Virus record (IMG/VR): IMGVR_UViG_3300047383_000458
Coordinates: 1 to 22,148 of that record
From: a virus
Direction: 5' to 3' (one strand)
DNA: 22,148 bases
Shown: piece after piece, positions 19,710 to 22,148 of the stretch
How the letters are laid out: every line of letters begins with the position of its first letter
Position numbering within the stretch: the first letter of the stretch is position 1
Program-made: the position numbers and the translations under genes
The notes under the pieces: model-generated
The model's input: only the letters and a program-made list of their open reading frames with translations
Databases searched by the model: none
Told to the model about the DNA's origin: nothing

Positions 19710-20099
19710 TTACTTCCTCTTGAAAAACGCCTGTGCCCCGCGCACACCAAAGCTTGCACTTATTGCAATGCCAAGGCTGTAAAAATACCAGTCTGGTGCT
19801 TTGCTCAACTGCTCGAACCCACGATCAACCCAACCCTCTGCGCCCGGGATAAACGCTAAGATCAAAGGTATAGAAAGGACAATTACAAACCACTCATCTT
19901 TCCAGCTAGACTTAGCCCCCTCTGCCATGATGCGTTCCCAATCCGCAACGCTTGTTTTCTCTGACAAAAGTATCTGAGCTTTCGCCTTGGCCTCAGTAAG
20001 CTTTAACTCCGCAGCGGCAGCGTTCTTATCAGCTTTGCCCTGTAGCCACGATCCAGCAAGATTGGCTATCGGCCCAAGTGCAGCGGTAAAGATACTCAT
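19710..20099 (-). CDS. 3TM-family holin
   Basis: This 129-residue protein has an N-terminal hydrophobic segment (about 1-18), a helical charged part (about 22-60, Ala/Lys/Glu-rich), then SWKDEWFVIVLSIPLILAFI (about 64-83) and WYFYSLGIAISASFGVRGAQ (about 103-122). The sequence SWKDE, hydrophobic span, PGAE, then W--Y-LGIAI--SFGVR is the pattern of the holins of three transmembrane spans, also used for gene transfer agent release. It makes the inner-membrane holes that free the endolysin. It lies one base upstream of the endolysin ATG and overlaps the preceding gene (ATGA). Confidence 0.85.
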   Translation of the reverse strand: MSIFTAALGPIANLAGSWLQGKADKNAAAAELKLTEAKAKAQILLSEKTSVADWERIMAEGAKSSWKDEWFVIVLSIPLILAFIPGAEGWVDRGFEQLSKAPDWYFYSLGIAISASFGVRGAQAFFKRK

Positions 20100-20296
20100 T
20101 TCTCAGATCCCAGCCATACGGCAAACGCGCCCGTCATGGCTCCAGAGCAAACGCTAATCATTGCGGATTGCTGCGTTGACAAATCTTCAAGGCTCATTCC
20201 CCATTCGATAACGCGAATATACATGATAGTCATAACCAGCATCATAATGCGTGGCATTATTTTCCATGCCAATATCTTTTCCATAGCTATAGTCAT
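20096..20296 (-). CDS. small membrane protein, possible second holin or antiholin
   Basis: This 66-residue protein has two probable membrane spans, WKIMPRIMMLVMTIMYIRVI (11-30) and SAMISVCSGAMTGAFAVWLG (44-63), with a short polar loop EWGMSLEDLSTQQ between. The core WKIMPRIMML-MT followed by TQQSA--SV--GA-TGAFAVW is familiar from small lysis-region proteins of marine phages. It is immediately upstream of the 3TM holin with an ATGA overlap, so it may tune lysis timing. Start at 20296 has a GAGG ribosome site; Met5 is another option. Confidence 0.68.
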   Translation of the reverse strand: MTIAMEKILAWKIMPRIMMLVMTIMYIRVIEWGMSLEDLSTQQSAMISVCSGAMTGAFAVWLGSEK

Positions 20297-20297
20297 A

Positions 20298-20552
20298 TCA
20301 AACCTCTATGTTTATCTTGGTTCCTTGTGGTCGATCAGCATTTGTCTTGCGGCCAAACCTATCATAACTTTCGCCTAAATCCAAACGCTGCTTCTGCAAT
20401 GCCTCTAAATGCAGATGGTTGTGCCTGTGTTCCTTCTCAACCCGCTGCTCTGTCAAATGGTTTTCAATCGCTTCACGATGCCGTGATTGCTGGTGAATGT
20501 TTGACCCTACATCAAACGGCATCTGCCCCGCACCCTGCACACCGTCAGCCAT
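20298..20552 (-). CDS. unknown polar protein, 84 residues
   Basis: The protein starts MADGVQGAGQMPFDVGSNIH, then is His/Glu/Gln/Arg-rich (QQSRHREAIENHLTEQRVEK, 21-40; EHRHNHLHLEALQKQRLDLG, 41-60), and ends KTNADRPQGTKINIEV. The middle is likely a long helix with ten His in the protein. No family is recognised. The ATG abuts the preceding stop, and its own stop is one base before the membrane protein ATG, so it belongs to the same transcript. Confidence 0.6.
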   Translation of the reverse strand: MADGVQGAGQMPFDVGSNIHQQSRHREAIENHLTEQRVEKEHRHNHLHLEALQKQRLDLGESYDRFGRKTNADRPQGTKINIEV

Positions 20553-21035
20553 CTACCACCACCCCGCGCCAAGCCCGGTCAACCATGTGCCAAGGCCTAT
20601 GATTGCCGCCAGCATCCCAAGCAACAATATCAACAACAGTGTTTCAAAGAATGCAGCCTTGCGCTCTTGCTGCCGGTACAGCGTTTCCTCGCGTTCTTTC
20701 TTAATCTTGCGGCGAAGCTCTACCATCTCGCGCCAGGTTCCATAGCCAAAGCGATTGTTCAGCATTTGCTGCAAGTCTTTCTCTTGCTCTGCCAGCTTCT
20801 TTTGGTGGATGATTATTTGCAAAGCTTCTTGCTCTACAGATCCAGACGAAAACAGCTTAGTGAAGATAGGCGGGTTCTTGCGCTGTTGCTCTGCGCGGCC
20901 AAGATCTGCCGCAGCGCCGTACCATTTGCCTAGCTGACCGGCTACATCTTCTAGCTCCCGGCCCGCATAAACCATTTTCTTAACGAGATTGTAGGCTTGT
21001 GTCGCACCAGCAATAGCTGTGATAGGATCAATCAT
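20553..21035 (-). CDS. coiled-coil protein with C-terminal membrane anchor, 160 residues
   Basis: The protein starts MIDPITAIAGATQAYNLVKK. The middle contains KNPPIFTKLFSSGSVEQEAL and then MLNNRFGYGTWREMVELRRK (about 91-110), ending in a charged helix (IKKEREETLYRQQERKAAFF). A strong membrane span, LLLILLLGMLAAIIGLGTWL, lies at about 133-152. The RFGYGTW----E--R--K motif before a terminal span is common to a marine podovirus/cyanophage protein with no proven role, perhaps virion-associated or spanin-like. The start overlaps the 56-residue gene (ATGA). Confidence 0.68.
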   Translation of the reverse strand: MIDPITAIAGATQAYNLVKKMVYAGRELEDVAGQLGKWYGAAADLGRAEQQRKNPPIFTKLFSSGSVEQEALQIIIHQKKLAEQEKDLQQMLNNRFGYGTWREMVELRRKIKKEREETLYRQQERKAAFFETLLLILLLGMLAAIIGLGTWLTGLGAGWW

Positions 21036-21202
21036 GTGTCTTTCCCTATCTTAACGTAAGCAAAGCAGGGTGCTTTGTAGGGCACACGAACTGTGTATGG
21101 ATAATGTTTATAAATCCCAGAAGGGCAGCGGTATATACAAGCCGTATATAAATAACCGTAGGTTGCCACGCCCACCAGTATGTTGGTGAGCGCACAGAGC
21201 AT
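21032..21202 (-). CDS. small membrane or secreted protein, 56 residues
   Basis: This 56-codon frame fills what would be a 166-bp gap. Its ATG shares a base with the upstream TAA (TAATG at 21200-21204) and its TGA overlaps the next ATG (ATGA at 21032-21035), the same couplings as in the rest of the operon. It begins MLCALTNILVGVATYGYLYT, which could be one membrane span or a signal anchor, followed by a Cys- and Tyr-rich tail (CIYRCPSGIYKHYPYTVRVP, then YKAPCFAYVKIGKDT). With four Cys it may be periplasmic and disulfide-linked. Spanin-like function is possible but not shown. Confidence 0.6.
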   Translation of the reverse strand: MLCALTNILVGVATYGYLYTACIYRCPSGIYKHYPYTVRVPYKAPCFAYVKIGKDT

Positions 21203-21393
21203 TAGCTCATCATGTTTACGCGAAGAAGCAATGCTATGATGAAGGCAGACGCACCAATAACAATAGCCTCCAGGCGCTTAACGCGATTGAACAGATCTTT
21301 AAATTGAATATCCATCTCGGTTTTAATAGCCACGATTTCTTTCTCCAACCCATCGATGCGAGTATGTGCTGATTGTACTGTGCGTTTATCCAT
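21202..21393 (-). CDS. coiled-coil plus transmembrane protein (XhlA-like)
   Basis: This 63-residue protein has a heptad-like helix (THTR-like start MDKRTVQSAHTRIDGLEKEI, then VAIKTEMDIQFKDLFNRVKR, 21-40) and one membrane span, LEAIVIGASAFIIALLLRV (about 41-59). Short helix, coiled coil and C-terminal span is the build of XhlA-type lysis-associated proteins, often found near holins. Function is inferred from build and position. Confidence 0.6.
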   Translation of the reverse strand: MDKRTVQSAHTRIDGLEKEIVAIKTEMDIQFKDLFNRVKRLEAIVIGASAFIIALLLRVNMMS

Positions 21394-21394
21394 T

Positions 21395-21619
21395 TTAATT
21401 TACTGCTTCTGCTTCTTCTGGATTTTCCAACGAACCAGCTAATAGCTCCACAAACTTTTGCCGCCCAGCATTAAGTTGATCTATATTAAACTGAGCGCGA
21501 CTAAGCTTGCTATCCAAATCATTTATATGATTTAAAAAAGCTGATTGCTGAGAAGTAAAATCTTCCAGGTTGTATTCAACATCATTGACCGTGATGGTTT
21601 TCTTTTCGTCTTTTGCCAT
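21395..21619 (-). CDS. DUF6447-like protein, 74 residues
   Basis: The protein starts MAKDEKKTITVNDVEYNLED, then FTSQQSAFLNHINDLDSKLS (21-40), and continues as a helix (RAQFNIDQLNAGRQKFVELL). A short acidic hairpin with TI-V---EY-L followed by L--Q---L--I-DL---L----F---QL---R is the pattern of DUF6447-like phage proteins seen near tail fibre and lysis genes. It is probably a helical dimer. No function is known. Confidence 0.7.
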   Translation of the reverse strand: MAKDEKKTITVNDVEYNLEDFTSQQSAFLNHINDLDSKLSRAQFNIDQLNAGRQKFVELLAGSLENPEEAEAVN

Positions 21620-21630
21620 CTGTCAATTCC

Positions 21631-21852
21631 TTATGAGTTAGCTGCAATAGCTGCATTAGCAGCAGTCATATCTTCCGTTGTCCAGAAGTCTTTAGCAACC
21701 ATCAACTGTAGATGCTCTACATTGCGTGACACAGTGTCAGCCCAATCGGCATCTTCCATGTCCTCTGGTTGCCCAGCATTTAGCAAGTCAACAGAGTGAC
21801 CCATCGCTGTGTAGTGTTGTGCGATTTCTTCTGTGGTTGGTGTATCAGTCAT
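21631..21852 (-). CDS. small phage protein with WADTVxRNVEHL motif, 73 residues
   Basis: The protein starts MTDTPTTEEIAQHYTAMGHS. The core is DWADTVSRNVEHLQLMVAKD followed by FWTTEDMTAANAAIAA. I recognise the motif WADTV-RNVEHL-IMVAKD-WT-EDMTA-N-AI from marine phages and cyanophages, where it sits beside tail fibre genes, and its role is unknown. A strong ribosome site (AAGGAGAAAG) lies before the ATG. It follows the tail fibre gene after a 24-bp gap. Confidence 0.7.
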   Translation of the reverse strand: MTDTPTTEEIAQHYTAMGHSVDLLNAGQPEDMEDADWADTVSRNVEHLQLMVAKDFWTTEDMTAANAAIAANS

Positions 21853-21876
21853 GTCTTTCTCCTTTTCTGACTAATG

Positions 21877-22148
21877 TTATGCGACTTTGACAATGATCTT
21901 TGCACGACCATCATCTTCTATTGCGATTACTTTACCTACCGCAGACATATACTGTTCTAGTGTAGGTGAAGATATTGCTTGTCCTGTAATGCCTGTGACA
22001 TCCTGTACTGGAACAATAAAGTCCCCGACAGTTGCGCCAGTGACATTCACAGGAACCTGACCTGAGAATGCAATGCGATCTACTGTTGCACGAGCCGTTT
22101 CTAGTCTAGCCTCATATGCTGCATATTCTTCGGCGGTTACTTCATCCT
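21877..22148 (-). CDS. tail fibre C-terminus (G2 peptidase/chaperone-like end), start lies outside
   Basis: An open frame enters from the right edge and ends in TAA at 21877, leaving 89 residues. They read as DRIAFSGQVPVNVTGATVGD (about 23-42), FIVPVQDVTGITGQAISSPT (43-62) and QYMSAVGKVIAIEDDGRAKI before IVKVA at the end. The pattern VAFSG-VPV-V-GA--GD-I-P----G--G-A---PT---Y---VGKV, then a short strand pair, resembles the terminal part of intramolecular-chaperone (G2 peptidase-like) domains of phage fibres and spikes, which trim or fold the fibre trimer. This is the receptor-binding gene of the late operon, but only its end is visible, so the class is tentative. Confidence 0.6.
   Translation of the reverse strand, partial: DEVTAEEYAAYEARLETARATVDRIAFSGQVPVNVTGATVGDFIVPVQDVTGITGQAISSPTLEQYMSAVGKVIAIEDDGRAKIIVKVA

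Overview
This window is part of the genome of a tailed phage with a T7-like (podovirus) virion plan, probably a phage of a marine proteobacterium. The evidence is a run of head-tail connector, scaffold, HK97-type capsid, gp11-like and gp12-like tail tube and gp14-like internal virion genes. Genes are packed head to tail, with most stops and starts overlapping as ATGA or TAATG. There are many small phage-type proteins and no tRNA, rRNA, transposon or housekeeping gene. The marine assignment rests on remembered protein families (3TM holin, DUF6447-like protein, small MPYGKGTYGSKVGRP-type protein) and is inference. No phage RNA polymerase, DNA polymerase or integrase is visible here.

Layout. (A) 1-12733, minus strand, is the late module. 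Read in its own direction it runs: SSB-tailed small protein, small and large terminase, GNAT-like protein, four small basic proteins, connector, Bbp19-like protein, scaffold, capsid, putative decoration protein, tail tube A, tail tube B, internal virion proteins; the last is cut by the left edge. (B) 12734-12952 is the largest gap (219 bp). It holds a sigma70-like promoter with a palindrome and a G-run/alternating Pu-Py tract. (C) 12953-14443, minus strand, is a replication and regulation block: an initiator-like winged-helix protein with iterons, a DnaA box and an AT-rich stretch inside its gene, a RusA resolvase, and a ribbon-helix-helix regulator. (D) 14444-14546 is a divergent control region with a good plus-strand promoter whose -35 and -10 boxes each abut one copy of a 9-bp repeat. 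(E) 14547-18570, plus strand, is an early-type operon of 12 small genes: unknown proteins with striking Arg-CGG bias, a C39/papain-like protease-fold protein, a DnaJ-type zinc mini-protein, a winged-helix protein, a Gp157-like protein, a Rad52/Erf-like annealing candidate and a tandem-HTH protein. A terminator follows. (F) 18690-22148, minus strand, is the far end of the late module: tail-fibre C-terminus (cut by the right edge), small proteins, coiled-coil and membrane proteins, holin, GH108-type endolysin and three tiny basic proteins.

How it works together. The RHH protein probably represses the early plus operon and perhaps its own gene. The initiator, host DnaA, RusA, the annealing protein and Gp157 would carry out theta-type initiation and recombination using mostly host replication enzymes. 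Late genes then build and fill the head, add the tail and lyse the cell. The two ends of the window are probably joined through the unseen rest of the genome, because the internal virion genes at the left and the fibre at the right belong to one leftward late operon.

No gene-free stretch exceeds 300 bp. The best candidates for unrecognised biology are the in-gene origin, the non-B DNA tract just upstream of the terminase genes, and the codon-biased early cassette.
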